Shown piece by piece: positions 31,972 to 45,655 of a DNA stretch of 64,000 nt. This stretch comes from Labyrinthula sp. Ha. Its lineage: Eukaryota > Sar > Bigyra > Labyrinthulida > Labyrinthulaceae. Position numbers and translations under genes: made by a program. Each line of letters starts with the position of its first letter. Within the stretch, counting starts at the first letter, position 1. The stretch covers positions 2,480,001 through 2,544,000 of the forward strand of contig JAALGZ010000001.1 in the NCBI GenBank assembly GCA_015227615.1. Direction: 5' to 3'. The notes under the pieces were generated by a model. That model saw only the letters and a list, made by a program, of their open reading frames with translations. It was not told the origin of the DNA and made no database searches.

Positions 31972-34022
31972 CTAGTCAAAAAACGCTTCCTGCACTTGAC
32001 TGCGACTTTTTTTCTGAAGTTCTTCTGTAATCTCTTTGATATTGAACTCATCCTCTTCATCTTCTGCCAACTCCTTTAAAGCAGCAGCAGGTTGTTTTAA
32101 GGTCGCTTTGCTTAAACTTATACGGGCAGGTTTTTGAGTGAATTCTTTGTCAAAATGATCAGTGTTGATAGGGTCAGGACTAAAACTAATGTCAAAAGGA
32201 CTTTCTATTGCCATTTTTTCAAGTTCACTAAAATCTATTCCTGTGAAAAAAGGGGACTTCCTTATATCGTCAAATCTTGCTCTATCTGCAGGATTTCGCT
32301 CCAAAAGGTGTCTAATTAAAGGCTTTAATCCTGTACGAATAGCCCAAAGCTCTTTTTCTTTAGCATTTCCTTTGGGTTTATCATACTCGAAGGCATGACT
32401 TTCTCCATCATACAATCGTATGTATTTTCTTGCTGGAAATCTAAGTGGATCCTTCAATATTCTAGATATCATCTTCTTAACTTCTTTGTGATAAAATGCA
32501 GGAATTCCGAACTTCATTTCATATATCAAAACACCAAGAGACCACCAATCTACCGGTTTACCATATCCCTCACCAGTATCCTTAGAGATTATCATTTCAT
32601 AACTCAAATACTAAAAACATTAAAAGTAAAAATCAAAGCTACTTCTGGTGTACCACAAAAGGTCTTAGCACCGTGATCATGTGTAACTCCTTGTTTGGCA
32701 AGACCAAAATCTGTTAACAATGCATGTCCAGCATCATTAATTAAAACATTTTCTGGCTTCAGATCACTACATACTAACCAAAAAACAAAATTTACCGGTA
32801 TAAAGTATCATGTTTATGCAAGAATTCAAGAGCCAAAGCAATTTCTGCTGCAAAGAATCTAGTTGTTTCTGTGTTCAATACCTAAAGAATAAATATAAAA
32901 CCACTAATTTACTCTTCTTTTTTGAAGATGAAAGAATAGTTCGCCTCCAGGACAATATTGAGTAATCATAAAGAGTCTCTCTCGCGTTTGGAAAGCATGA
33001 ATAAGTTTCACAATATAAGGAGACTCACTTTCTGCCATAACTTTAAGCTCAGTTTTTGTGTGTTCAACCTGTTTTTTTCTTTTAAGTTCCTTTTTCTTTA
33101 AAACCTTCATTGCATAAATCTCATCAGAGTCATCAAGAGATCGGACCAAGTACACTTTTCCAAAACTTCCTTCTCCAATTCGTTTTACTAATTGAAAATC
33201 TTCTAATTTTGGTGTTGATACACTTTCACTTGTAGCACCAAGCTTAATTGATGTTCTCAATTGCGCCTTATGCTTTTCAGTCTGCAAAAACTTGAACAAA
33301 GCCTCAGGTTTTAAATCAAGTTTAAATAACTGTTCCAAATATGTATTAAAATAACCTCGGTTTTGCTCAATTTCCACGCTTGTAGCGTTCTTGAACAAAT
33401 ATCTACTAACCTTTGGAAACTTCGGTACTAAATTTTCAACCTCTGGAAAATTAGTAACCAAATTTTCATGCAGATCCTTAAAATCTCTAAACTGCTTTTC
33501 AAGCTCGTAATCTCCACGTTTTCCAGAAACAGCAACTATGTAAAATACATTATCCTTTATTGTTATATTTGTCAGTAAATTAGGAATGCTTGAACCAATG
33601 TTACTGATCCTTCTACTTAATGGATTAGTGGCCAAGTTCACCGCAATACTTGATCTAGATTTAACTTTTGACAAATTTTTCTTATTCTCTTGTTTGCTCG
33701 TATTTCCTGAGGTTGATCGCTCTTGTCGACTCTTCGCAGCTAACTGTGCACCCTTTGCGTTCTTCGATGATTTCTTCTCGATCTTCATCCGAAAAGAAAT
33801 ATTTTTTTTACTCGGAAACTGTCTGGTACTCTGCCTGGTTGACTCCCCAGTTGAGCTCTTCCTCTCACTTTTTGTTTTAGTGAAAGCTCGTGGAACACTT
33901 ATCGAACGAATGTTTTCGTTTGATGTGCCGCCGTACACTGAGCCATTATCTTCAAAATGCTGTGTGGATAGATTTAGATTAAATAAGCTTGGTTTCAACA
34001 TCTTGGTTATAGCCCTTGACAT
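31972..34022 (-). CDS. PX-domain AGC protein kinase, four exons
   Basis: Ser/Thr kinase of 652 aa. Exons: 34022..32913, 32881..32796, 32766..32643, 32610..31972; introns of 31, 29 and 32 nt. Residues 1-145 are basic, Ser-rich and probably disordered. A PX-like phosphoinositide-binding domain follows (about 152-250: [35 protein letters not shown]). The kinase domain starts near 276: GEGSFGKV loop, K306 in AMKVLKK, YRDLKPENV for the catalytic loop, DFGLAK, and the AGC activation loop [10 protein letters not shown] containing the PDK1-site Thr. PX plus AGC kinase is the SGK3 arrangement, which targets endosomes. Two deviations: the APE motif reads SYE (YLSYEMI), and the C-terminal tail lacks an obvious FxxF(S/T)Y hydrophobic motif. 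Subfamily beyond AGC is unsure. Confidence 0.9.
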
Positions 34023-37000
34023 TTTGACTTATCCCTCTTTTTCCTTAGCACAAATGCGGGGTAAAAAAATAATAGTTCCTAAACTGGTGAATTAACTGAA
34101 AGTCTTTAATTTTTTAGAATGGCTTTTTGGGACAGTGTCTGTTTTTTGCTTGTCGACTATGTGTTCTGATTTTTCGACACGACTATAAACCGTAGTCGGG
34201 AATCGAGAAACGAGCTAACAACGGGAATTCCCGAAAATAAGTAATTGAGAAGGTAATACGAACAGGAGAGGAAATGACATGACCATTAGGAAAAATTGGG
34301 AAAGATTCCCGGGAAACAAGTCTCGACAATGGTTCCTGAAGAAGACTGTGGAAACTTCAGACGGATGTTCGTTTGTAGGCAGGGCCCGGTGTTCATTCCT
34401 TCATAGAACCATGTTTCAAAAAAACACCAGGGATGTTTATGGATAGCATATACCTGAAAAACATCAGTTTTTTTTTTCTTTTGGATTAGTTCTTTGGCTT
34501 TAATGAATTGTAGAGGATTAAAATCATAGTAGCCTAACAAAGGAAAGGTTTTAAAGAAAGAGAATAAGGATGGAGTGAAGATGGATACGTGTGGCTGAGC
34601 TTGAACTATTTAAAGTTTTAATAGAGTCTTTTTTCTATAGTTTTATTCTTCGGAATTATCAACTCACGTATTGCGTAGTTTCTATACAGAAGTCAGGATT
34701 TTCACCAGCAAGGTCGAAAAAGCTTACCTACTTCATGTATCCATATTTCAGAGTGCTTAAAGCAGTGTCCAACTACAAAGAAAAAGTATACGTTTATCTT
34801 TAAAGTTCCGTACTTTTAGGAACATCTTTCCAAGAAGCACGTAAACCTTGTTTTTTGTATATTTAGTGTACACTTTAAACTAGAACACTCTACATCTATC
34901 TTACTCTCTGAATATTGATTTGATTTAGTTAAAGAAGAAATTCCTTGCATTTTGAAACGAGAGCTAGCATTAAACTTGGTTATTCTCATGTCTAATCTGC
35001 TTAAATTTTAGTCCTGCACACATTGAAGAGGTTCTTCAATGCATTGGAGCAAAATGAGAAAATGTCAGAATACCAAAGGGCAACGAAAAAAAGCTTGCAA
35101 GTATCCTGTCTCCAATCGTTTTCTAGGTAGAAACGAGATAGTAATGACCCTGATACCGAATAGAAGAGAACCGGCAACAGCTGTAGGTCCCCACCTACAA
35201 CTTGGATAGCTTAATTCTTTTCCTAGCACCTATACTTTTTTTTCTCGTACAAAAGCTATAGCTGTTACAGCGACTTAATTTCTTCATAGGAATAAGTTAA
35301 TTATGTTCCATGTTTCTCACAAACTACTAGTACTGAAGATCATATATTTAAGGACGAAAAAGCTAGGAACTCTTAGGATACAGTGGGATCAGTCATCTCA
35401 ATAAATGTGATATATAAAAGCAGTCAAGAAAATGCATACTGAACATCCCACAATTGTAGTCTATCTGGTATTAGGAATTTGAAAGACCTCGTAAATCTAA
35501 GTACTTCGTATATCATGATTCTCTCTTATATTTTTTATGGTAACTATTCTAGAGTATTTCCCCTTCATGAAGAATTTGAGACAGTCATTCTGACATAACT
35601 AATCAGGGAGGACGATTGGGTAAAATACTTCAGCTTACTATTAATGAAGCATACATGTTTTTCTCTATTACGAGCAAAAAAAAATTACCGGTGTATCCTT
35701 CAATTAAAAGTTAGTGCACTTTATCTAACCATTAATTAATCAAGGTTTAAAGCCTCATTAACTGCAACATTGTTTGGGCTTGAGAATAAATGCGGCCGTC
35801 CTTGGTGGCTCGAGTTACTTGACCCTTAATCCTCAAATACAAAAAAAAATGGTAGATTTATCCAGGATAGGTAAGAATGCATCACATTACATAAAGGCAC
35901 GGCCTAGTTTTGCACAAAACCTAGTTTTCGTTAGCATTGGGTACCAATCCCTACCTAAACTAGCCTCGGAAAACATATTTAACTAAGTTATCTCATTTAA
36001 GCTTGTACCTGTGTAATAAAAAAAATTATCAAATAGAGGTGGCATGTGTTCTATTAGGGTAGTCCCAGCTATTCTCTAGTTTTTCTCTTTTTTTTGGTTA
36101 TTTAAGAATTACCTAAATCAAACTCTATTTATGCAAGAAAAAAGTGCTGTAATTGTAAAAGGTGTGTTTAACTTCCAGTGCAATGTAATTTAAAACTGGA
36201 AAAGTGGAACATAAGCATCGCTTAAGTCCAAATAAGGAAATCAGATTCAATGATCGGCTTCTGCAGCAAAATTTCCTTACACATTAATAACATCTCGATC
36301 AAAATTGATAAAAATACGCAAGCTCAAACTTGCCTTTCTATGATAAAGATCAGACACCAAAGAAACTGTCTATACTAGAGTTTAAAGTTAGTCAATGCAG
36401 AGGTGACTATCAAGTAGATAATTTCTATATTTTGAATCAAATCTAGTAATAAAACCATAACAATGACATGAACTGTGACCAACCCATATATGTTCCAACA
36501 GAACAACTCCTATACCAACACAAAACCCAAAACTATAATGCCAAAAGTTGTTTATACTACTTCGAAGTTAACACAAGAAACAGCTTTTGAGGGGGGATTT
36601 TTTTTGAGGCGAAAAGCAAAATAGAAAAAAAATTATGTGATTAATAACCACCCCTAAGAACTTCTTACCTTGGAAAATGCATTGACTTTAATTTTTTTAA
36701 GAAAATAGACTTCCCATTTACAATGCACAGTACCAGGTATAATGTCTTAAAACTTAACTTCTAAACGGATAATGAGGTTCTACACACAAGAAGCAAATAA
36801 TGTAACTGGTACTTAATGGGAGGGTAATTTAAACTTTGACAAGAATGATAAACGTGGCCTATCTTTGATGTTTTTCAAGTGTCCGGTACAAAGCAAAGCA
36901 AATCGAGCTTAGACTCGAGAAAACACATCCGAGAAGCAAATTTAAAATAACTCAACTCAAGCTTAGAGAAAGTCCAAAGTACAGCAGATGACGATTATCT

Positions 37001-40000
37001 AAAATGAATGTATAGCACTAATTATATAGAAAGTCATAAAACCTTATTAGCCCTAATACAAAGTCTAGAGGAGGTGATAAAACCAGACTATAATCTACAA
37101 GAGTTTTATATACGTGGTGAAAAAGAGTTAATATTGACCCATAGATCATCTTTTTGTAAGTTTGGCATAGCTAATATATTGGCTGAAAACAGAAAATAAG
37201 TATTTTCTATAATTAAAAGGACAAAGTTAGTAACATTAAAGTATAAATCTTAACATTCCAATTGCAACATTTAAGGTATTATTCGCCCACACTTCACCTG
37301 CCGTGGGAAAATTAAAAGAATATTTTAAAGACTATAAACCATTCTTTAGTAGAATAGAGTTGCCAGGATAGTTGGAATTATCGGCCAATATAGAAACAAA
37401 ATAGCCCGCTAATCCTAATCTTGAGCGTGTTATTCTTGAGAACAAGCATTTTGTCAAAAAACAGAATACAACTAATAAATATACATATAACTACTTCTAA
37501 AGTACAAAACTACGACGTTTCCTCAACTCTTTAGAATCCCCTTAGAAAGCAATTATGCTGTAACCATAGTTATGCTTTCACTGTGATTGGGTTTTGATAG
37601 CTGCATTCATGTGGTTACAAACTACCGCATATTTTATGCTCTATTGCTTTGACAAATACTAGTATCACCAATAACACTTATGCCTTGACAAATATGTTGT
37701 CGGGAGTAAGTAAGTTTATCATTAGAAAACTGTTATTTGAAGAATATTTAGGACATGACTCCCACTAAAACACTATCCTGAGCATGTTCCATTTGGTCCT
37801 ATATATTGGTGCTTAGAATCTTTTCCATTATTGTAGAATCTCTAATTACATTAAAAATTACTTTGAACTTTTCAAAGCAAAATCAGAGCTCTGGATTTTG
37901 GTATATTTGGGCTATATGGTTGCTATTAGTGCTAAAAACAATTAAAGTTACCACTGTTCACGGTAAACAAAAAACAATAATGCTCTAATATATATTATGT
38001 AACATCAAACCTCTATCGCTTAATGTTTATTTCTCAAAATTTTAAGTCAACGGAGTGTTTGGTCTAGGGATAACATGTAAAATATTTCAACTTTCCGCGG
38101 GTGCTATGAACATTTTCTCAATATACAAGAAACTGATATGTATATGTAAAACGTTAAATGAAAACAAAACCAAGACATAAAATTAGTTTGTTTTGTATAT
38201 ATTGAGTATGATTTTTAACCAACCCTACTTCCCATGTAGCTATGGTCTGTTTTGTGCAGGTAAACATTTCACTTTTTCTGGGATAGAAGTACTGCTAGAA
38301 ATAGCAGGTGAAGAAATACACTTTCAAAATACACCTAAAGATGGTATCTTTTGCTAAGAGCTTAATGCATTTAATTAACCAAGGGAGGACAAATAAGGAT
38401 TATAGTCTCAATGGTTTCAAAGTTCTAACTGTGAAAACGCAAAACGGTGATAGTGTATTTGAAATAACAGGTAGAAATATATCAGTCTTACCCTAGAACC
38501 CTTCCCGAATTGACCCTATATAATACCAAGCGATAACATGAAAATAATACATAAAAGGTGAGAGTCTATTCAATAGATATATCCGATTGTTTTGGTATGC
38601 AAAAAAGATTGAAAGTCTTAGGATAATATGGTTATGGCTTTCGAGAAATAACAAAGAAGTGTCGAAGATTCTCATAAAATGTATTGCAAAATCATTGGCC
38701 AACATTACTTTTTCATCTGGTCAAACATTAACCGCCTTAACAAATAGCCTTAAATGACCCAAATAAACCCACTTTCTCCATAAGCAACAACTAATAATAC
38801 TATAATATAAACTTTACAACATTGTCTTCATACTTCCGTACTTTACTCAGTAGGTAAGCAAACCCAGAAAAAAACTCCCAACGTCTGCTCTTTACCACAA
38901 CCCACCTTATTTCTAACATAAGAGAATGCCTTTCATTAGCCCAAATGTATCATGAAATAAGCGACATAGTTAGGGGGGTAAAACTCTTTCGATTTCTGGA
39001 GATTTTATGACAAGATTAAAAGTATGAGATATTATTAAAAACTATTGGGGAATTCATGCAACATAGAAGAGAAGATGCAGGAAAATAGAAATAATAGTAT
39101 GATTAGAATAAATATTATCTTTGAAAGATTGTCCAATTCCCATTAATCTATGAATAATATGTACGTGTTCAAGGTGCCAGCAAGTACCAGTATTATGTCA
39201 CATTACCAAAATAACATACATCTCTATTTCTCTTTCCTACCTTGCAAATTTCATTCTTAACTTGAGAGTTTTTTTTGAAGAATCAAAGAGAGCAAGAAAA
39301 TTTTAGACTCAAGAGCGACCAAGAATAAAATGATTGGTCTACTCCTCTGCACATTGTGCAAATCAAATAAAGCTTAATAGAATAGAAACAAAATGATCAT
39401 CTTTATTGCTAGATGTTTAGTTTATAAATATCTCATCCTTCATCCTTTCTACATGGTAGTTGCTCGTACTAGAATCTGTGCAGTATAGATATAACTTGGT
39501 ATTTAAACATATTCTTTATTAGTCAAATAGTAATTATTATTAAAATGTAAACCTGTCATTGCTTCACCAAAGCTATATTATGAGCAAGAAGAGAATGAAG
39601 ATGCAGTGATTTTAGTCAGGATGTGTCATATAAAGAAACACATTATATTTCGCACATTGAAATTGATGCATTAGTTGTAATCCAGACTGGCAAACTTGGC
39701 TTTATCATTTGCATTGCAGGTGCAATCCAAATATTTTTCAGTTAATTTTTTATGTAGATATCATTTGCCATAGAAAACAAGACGCCCAACCGTTCACTAT
39801 CTAAGGAACGTATGCACATGAAGTGTCTAAGTGATAAAGCATCATGTGGATTATAATATATATATAATCTGGCAGACTCTGAAATTATTTGCTTTCCATG
39901 AAATGTTTATTGTCTTGACAAACATGTACACTTATGTTAAATCTTCTTTATATGAAAAATTACAATATGTAGAAACTAATTATACAATTGATCGCAATTC

Positions 40001-42323
40001 TAAGTTTTTATTGTCGCAGTATTTTGCTGGTAATATCATTAGTATTAAGTTTATAAAATTAAAGTTTATTTTGTATTTTTTTAATTATCGTTGCTTTAAA
40101 ACCCAAAACAAAAGGTTTTTGAAATGCTATGCATGCAGAAAATCCCACTCACCTATGGATAAGAATTCGCAAAGTAAGCTATAAATTTATTCCACGGGTC
40201 CCACACTTGCAAGGAACATTATATAAGCCCGAGCAAATACATTTAATGTTCACCTAAAAGTAGTAATTGAGTTCGGGATATTACTCTCTTCACTGATGTA
40301 CCCACTGGTTTGTGAAAATATGTATTAGTTTAATTTTGTACTAACACGAGAGTGTATACCGTCTAACCTAAGTTACTGTCAAGATAGAATACTTGGTCAT
40401 GTTCTGCTATTGTTTTGAGCAAGATGAGCCTGAACAGGGATTGTACTAGATTAAACTTCTGAATGCGATAAATATTAAAGCACGTGGTGATTGTATGTAC
40501 TTGCTCTTTTGATAGTCAGTTACACAAAACTTAGCCGCCATCCAAACACTCAGTCGTCCCAAATATTGTTCCTTATTAGTAGTTACTTTATGTTTTCTCA
40601 TGAACTCTTACAAAAATGTAATGCAAATATAGTATCATGTTTAGTTTTTCTAATATAAATTGTTAGCACTTTAACATTTTTTCTGATAAAAATACTAAAT
40701 TTTCTTGTTCCCTCGTAGTCCCACCAATCCTCTTCATCAGGGATCTGGAAATCAATCATCGAGGCCTGTAAGCGAGCTTGATAACTATTTTCTTTTACAA
40801 ATTCGCAAAGAGCAACAATTCTAAAGTATAACCATATGGACTCGACACAATAGCAGCAACACATATTCTTTTTCTAAGCTGGAGGTTTGAAGTTGCATAA
40901 TGCTGTGCGTTTGCATTGATTTAACAAAAAGGGTTTGATGAAATGTTTTCAAGTCAGCTTAAAACAACATAAGAATGAACACCCTCAGCCCCATTTCTGT
41001 TACTATCATTATTAAGCAAGTTAATTATCAGCGAATATTCCAAAGACCAACCACAATAGGGAGTAATAGATAAGAACTACTTACGATTACAAATTACATT
41101 CAGTCACGTTTCCCATAGACCCTTCGACCTTTACATCCGCTACATCATGGCTTAAGACACTAGCTTATAGAACCTTGAAGAATTCTATCGAAATTAATGT
41201 TTTGGCAACAAAAAATGGAAGAGCTAGTATAAAGTACCCATAAGCTATTGAAGATTTAAATGTTGGTCCTTGGTCCTCTATTTATTTATCATAGCAACAA
41301 GATAAGTTATGTTGTTCCATAAGAAGCTAAGACTTCACATAGCATGTATTTCAGAAGATTTAACATATAACTAGAGGAAAATAAATTCATTGGTACTATT
41401 AAAGTACTCAAAATGTAATAAAAGGTCTTGTATTTACTCCGGTAAAATAAACTTTATGCATATCTATAGTCAATTGATTTAGCAAATGTAACTGGCTCAA
41501 AAGATTATGATTAATAACACGGTAGAATGATAGAGCAAATAGAAACCAGGCATTGTAATGCAAATATTTCCAATTAAAAAAATATCATAGGGAGGAAATA
41601 GTACACATATGGCTTTACATTCAGAGGTCTTCAAAGCGATGCCTAACGGATATGGCTTCAAAGGTACAATGATATAGGGTTTTTCCTCGAGAAGAGTCTC
41701 GCAAGAATGACAAACATAGAACATACAGACAATGCGTGTTCTCATCTGGCCGATCCTGCTCTATTGGAGTTTGTTTTTCTTAGTAGTTCTACTTGCGTCG
41801 GTTAATCTCGAGCTGTTAAAGTACTACCCTATATACCAACTATTTTCTTATTTGTCGTGATATATATATCCTTTACTTCTCTTTAATAATATAGCGGAGA
41901 GAATTAGCTAACATTCCATAATTTTCTAGCGGAATTATTCAGATGAAAAAAGTCAGAGCCAATTTTCAAAATGTTAGTTTTTCAATCAGAGTTTTCAACA
42001 CATTCTCTGTTTACCTGTGGGGCGATCTAAATGCTAATTATTCATGGTGGTCTTAATGATTTAACCACCAAACTGGAAAGAAGTGACAACAACTTTAGTT
42101 AATCTTGGTTGAAAACTCTATTCATTACTTTTATCTTGAACTGTTAAAGTTAGAACATGTGCTGAGAGTAAATGGGGTCAGATTTCTTGTAAACAGGAAA
42201 CGCGATTGAACATGGTCATACTGAAATTTGAGTCCTGATTAGTTTTTTCAGTGCAACAAAGATTAGAGGTAAATGAGAAGTCTTAATTAAAGATTCGCTC
42301 GGACTTTTAGTGAATTTTCCCTT

Positions 42324-42520
42324 TGACTGAGTGAATTTCAATGAAAGCCGATGCAGCATTGACTGAGCAACGAGTGTGGATTTAAAAACTTATTAAACCT
42401 TTTAAGCAAGCAATTTCAAGGTGTTTCTGACTAAGGGAGGACAAACTCATTTGAAAACTGACTCAGGAACGCATTGAGAATCTAATTGAGGAACCGACTG
42501 TGGAATTCTGATGAATTGAC
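42324..42520 (+). repeat. Irregular about 34-bp repeat with TGACTGA core (possible)
   Basis: The heptamer TGACTGA and close variants recur at 42324 (tgactgag), 42360 (tgactgag), 42428 (tgactaag), 42459 (tgactcag) and 42495 (cgactgtg). The spacings are 36, 68, 31 and 36 nt, that is near one or two units of about 34. Sequence between cores is poorly conserved. This could be a decayed minisatellite or chance. Confidence 0.25.
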
Positions 42521-42684
42521 AGAAGATTTCTTGTGCAATATTTGGCGGAGCTGTGAGGATTTTACATGAGAAGCTTAATGAGGACTTTACGTTTCATGCA
42601 GGGATCGAGTTTAATGAAAATTAATACTTCGTTTTATTGCCCGTATTCTTCTAATTGTTGATCATTAGCAGGGAAAAAATAGTT

Positions 42685-42710
42685 TCGATTGATTATTGAT
42701 AATCAATTGA
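42685..42710. repeat. AT-rich hairpin (11-bp stem, 4-nt loop)
   Basis: The arms attgatta (42688-42695) and taatcaat (42700-42707) are perfect reverse complements around the loop ttga. The stem extends three more pairs outward with one G-T wobble. No function is apparent. In DNA this AT-rich, such palindromes arise by chance. Confidence 0.3.
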
Positions 42711-44674
42711 TAACAATAACAAAACTAGAGTCAATAGATACTAATCATTATCCCAAATCTCTTATTAATAATCAAGATCAAAACAACTAAGAAATAATTG
42801 TTCATTCATTTTATCAAAACCGGTGTTTGTTTCATGACGCAGTTTTGAGGATCATCATAACTACGAAAAAGTGTTTTGACTAAGTTTCAGGTTGAGGATC
42901 CTCAACCGATCTATATGGAGTTTTCCTCAGTCTGTACCCGTAATGACACTGTTTGGGATCTAACAACATTGTAGGCGCAAAATGAGTATGTTTGCTTGAA
43001 AATTGTAACGCAACACATATAATTGTAGGCTTGCAGGCATCTTGATCAGCGCAAACCGGATCTTTCTCTTACAAGAAATTCTTTTTAGCTAATTCTCATC
43101 AAAGAGCTTCAAGGTTAGTTAAACCAATTGTCGTTAGTGTTAACAAATTGCTGATATATTTTTCGTGGGTAACCAATTCAGAATGTACGCAATCCAAGAA
43201 CCAAAAAAATATAGTCCGTCCAGCTGACTTGTATGAATTTCCTTTATCTACTTTGCAACTTCTGCTTGTACACCAATGTATGAGTACGAGTAAAGATAGT
43301 TCGAAGAAAGTCTTTTAAATTCATAGAACATTTTTTCTGGTACATCGTTCTTAAGCTTCGTTATACTAACTAGTTCCCAAAAAACCATTTTCTATTGCTT
43401 GTTCAATCTAAACAGATAATTATAATATTATGATAATTTATAATTAAATTCTCTAAAAACTTAGGCTGGGATGCGTAAACCAGATGCTATTTTACAACAA
43501 TCAATGTTTCAAATATAAGAATTAATCAACATATTTATCTTAAGTTATTTATCAAACTATGATTTACAAAATGGATAATATGTTACTGATTTTTCCTAGT
43601 TTTTATACTGATATTATACACCCGGAACGAATTACCCCGGTATTTTATTTTAACCAGAACATCGATAATAAAAAGGATATCCTTCTATACTGGTTCAAAG
43701 CTTCCTTTCCCAGTTAAGAATATTCTCAAATAGTATTATATCATTTCTCAGTATTTATATAACCCGTTGATTTTAAACACAGATGATTACAAACATGAAT
43801 AATAGATAATATATTAATATATAGTTATATAATTGTTACTATTATACAACATTATTCAGGGTTTAGAAATAGTTTAAGTTAATTGCTTTTATCTAAGTAT
43901 TTCAGCTTTATAGTTTTTCTTCTGAAGGTTTCCTACTGGGTATTGCAGAAAGTGAGCGTTGCAAGTGATTGTTGACCAACAGCTCAGACTTGCTAGGAAG
44001 CTACTAAACTCAGTGGAAGCACACTTGGTTGACTAAAATAACAAATAATTTTGGAAGTTAAGCTATGTAGTTTTAAATAAAATAGAGGTTGATGCCATTC
44101 TGTAGGAGGGCGAATGATGTAACAAATAATATTTCGTCACAAGCCTAGCAAAACAAATATTGTACAAGTATAGCGCCATATACTCCATGTTTAAGCAAAA
44201 AAACTGATTACTATCCCTAACTTACATTGCTGGTTAATCTTTTGTACTTAATCAAATTTTATATGTTTTATCTTTTTATATTCTAAAGTCAGTGGCAAAC
44301 TACTACAGAGTGTTGTAAAAGAAATTTAATTGGTCATTTCGGCAAACTAGAAGCTATAGCCTTAACCAAAACTTCCTGAATTATATTCAATCAAATATTT
44401 TGCATATAAATACTAAAAGTAGGTTTTTTAGTTAATAAAAACCCTTTGCTGGTTTCTATAAACAAAACGTCAAGTCCATAATAAATAAAATATCAATATT
44501 CTTATTGGAAATCTATATCTATCGAGACCATCTAAAGTCAAAATTTAATCTTGTCTTGTCTCAGTAATTATCCCGTCAATACAATCAATTGTGCTGAATA
44601 GATACAAAATGCAGTTGCAAAAATTGCACGACGTAAACATTGAAATTTGTCTGTTAAACAAACAAAAATAACCG

Positions 44675-45422
44675 ATGGAAGTAATTTGTGCGAATAATCT
44701 TTACGTGGAAAATATTCCTTCGGTATTTCTTCATTTGTTATGACTTCCTAATAGGCATGGTGTGAGGTTGATTTGGAAAAGTTGTTCAGCCCCTTCGGTC
44801 ATATTCAACGGGTTCTAATCTTGAGAAACAGGAAGGGGGAAAGCAAGGTACCCTGCTAGCTTTGCGGTGATTTTAGGGCAAAGGATTCGTCAATTTTGTT
44901 TTGGAAAAAGAGGCAAGCAGTGTATTGGAGCATATGAAGCAAATGGACACTAAATCGCCTTCTTTGGGAGGAAATGACGAAAAGCTGAAGGTTCTAAAGC
45001 TCTCCCTTGCACGCCTACAGACGAAATCTTCACCAAGATTCAGAGCAAGGTCGAGTACTAGTGGCTCTATTGATCGTAAGCTTGGATATCCAGGGAATAA
45101 TACGTTGAAAGCTGCCCCCGTTCCTGTGGTTGATTCCGCATCAAAGATGATCGGAAGAGGAAGAGCACAAACACTTCCTAGACTTGACTCTACATACTCG
45201 AGAGGTTGGAATTTTGGAAATAGCAATGTAGCTGATGTGACGAAGGCATATCCAGTATATGTTCCGGCTACAAATCAAGGACAAAATCAATGGATGCCTC
45301 AAACTCAAATGATGCAGAATGGATACCTAACTTATGTGAATCACCAACCCGCCAGTTTCATGGGATATGGGTTCTTGTCAAATCCTAGTTTCATGTATGG
45401 ACAGATGGGATACGGTGCATAA
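44675..45422 (+). CDS. RRM RNA-binding protein with Q/N/Y/G-rich tail, three exons
   Basis: Exons 44675..44722, 44755..44847 and 44877..45422, split by 32- and 29-nt introns; 228 aa. The joined N-terminus forms one RNA-recognition motif: RNP2 NLYVENI, then EVDLEKLFSPFGHIQRVLIL, RNP1-like KGKGFVNF, and EASSVLEHMKQM. The two introns fall after RNP2 and just before RNP1, so the domain only appears after splicing, which supports both introns. The middle is Ser/Arg/Pro-rich with a possible RxxS motif cluster. The last 60 residues are rich in Gln, Asn, Tyr, Gly and Met (NQGQNQWMPQTQMMQ, MYGQMGYGA), a composition typical of condensate-forming RNA-binding proteins. Target RNA and process are unknown. 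Confidence 0.9.
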
Positions 45423-45655
45423 GGACTGGGTGACAGACAGATCTAGATTGTTAGACTTACTTTTTGTTACTTGTGAAGGTTTATGCCTTCAAGTATGATA
45501 TATCCAATATGTTGCCGTTTCCATGAATATATCTTCGTGCAGTATTGCTTGTGTACATCTTCTAAGGATTGAAAAGTAATTGTTCTCATGAAACGTATTG
45601 TGTTTACAAAGTACGCAAATAAAAACATCATCTATCTATTGAATAAGATAAATAC

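Larger units (their letters stand above)
34023..44674. other. Largest gene desert, about 10.7 kb
   Basis: Very AT-rich with long A/T tracts. No gene is supported. Open stretches at 39831..40184 (plus) and 40864..40598 (minus) are the longest, but their products are low-quality and match nothing that I know. Two local structures are listed separately: an irregular TGACTGA-containing repeat near 42.3-42.5 kb and an AT-rich hairpin at 42685-42710. I see no LTR pair, terminal inverted repeat or transposase. Confidence 0.5.

Noticed and set aside
34023-44674. Short open frames, for example 39831..40184 and 40864..40598
   Set aside because: Length is within chance for the search, composition is dominated by AT-rich codons, and no family or splice-linked neighbour was found.
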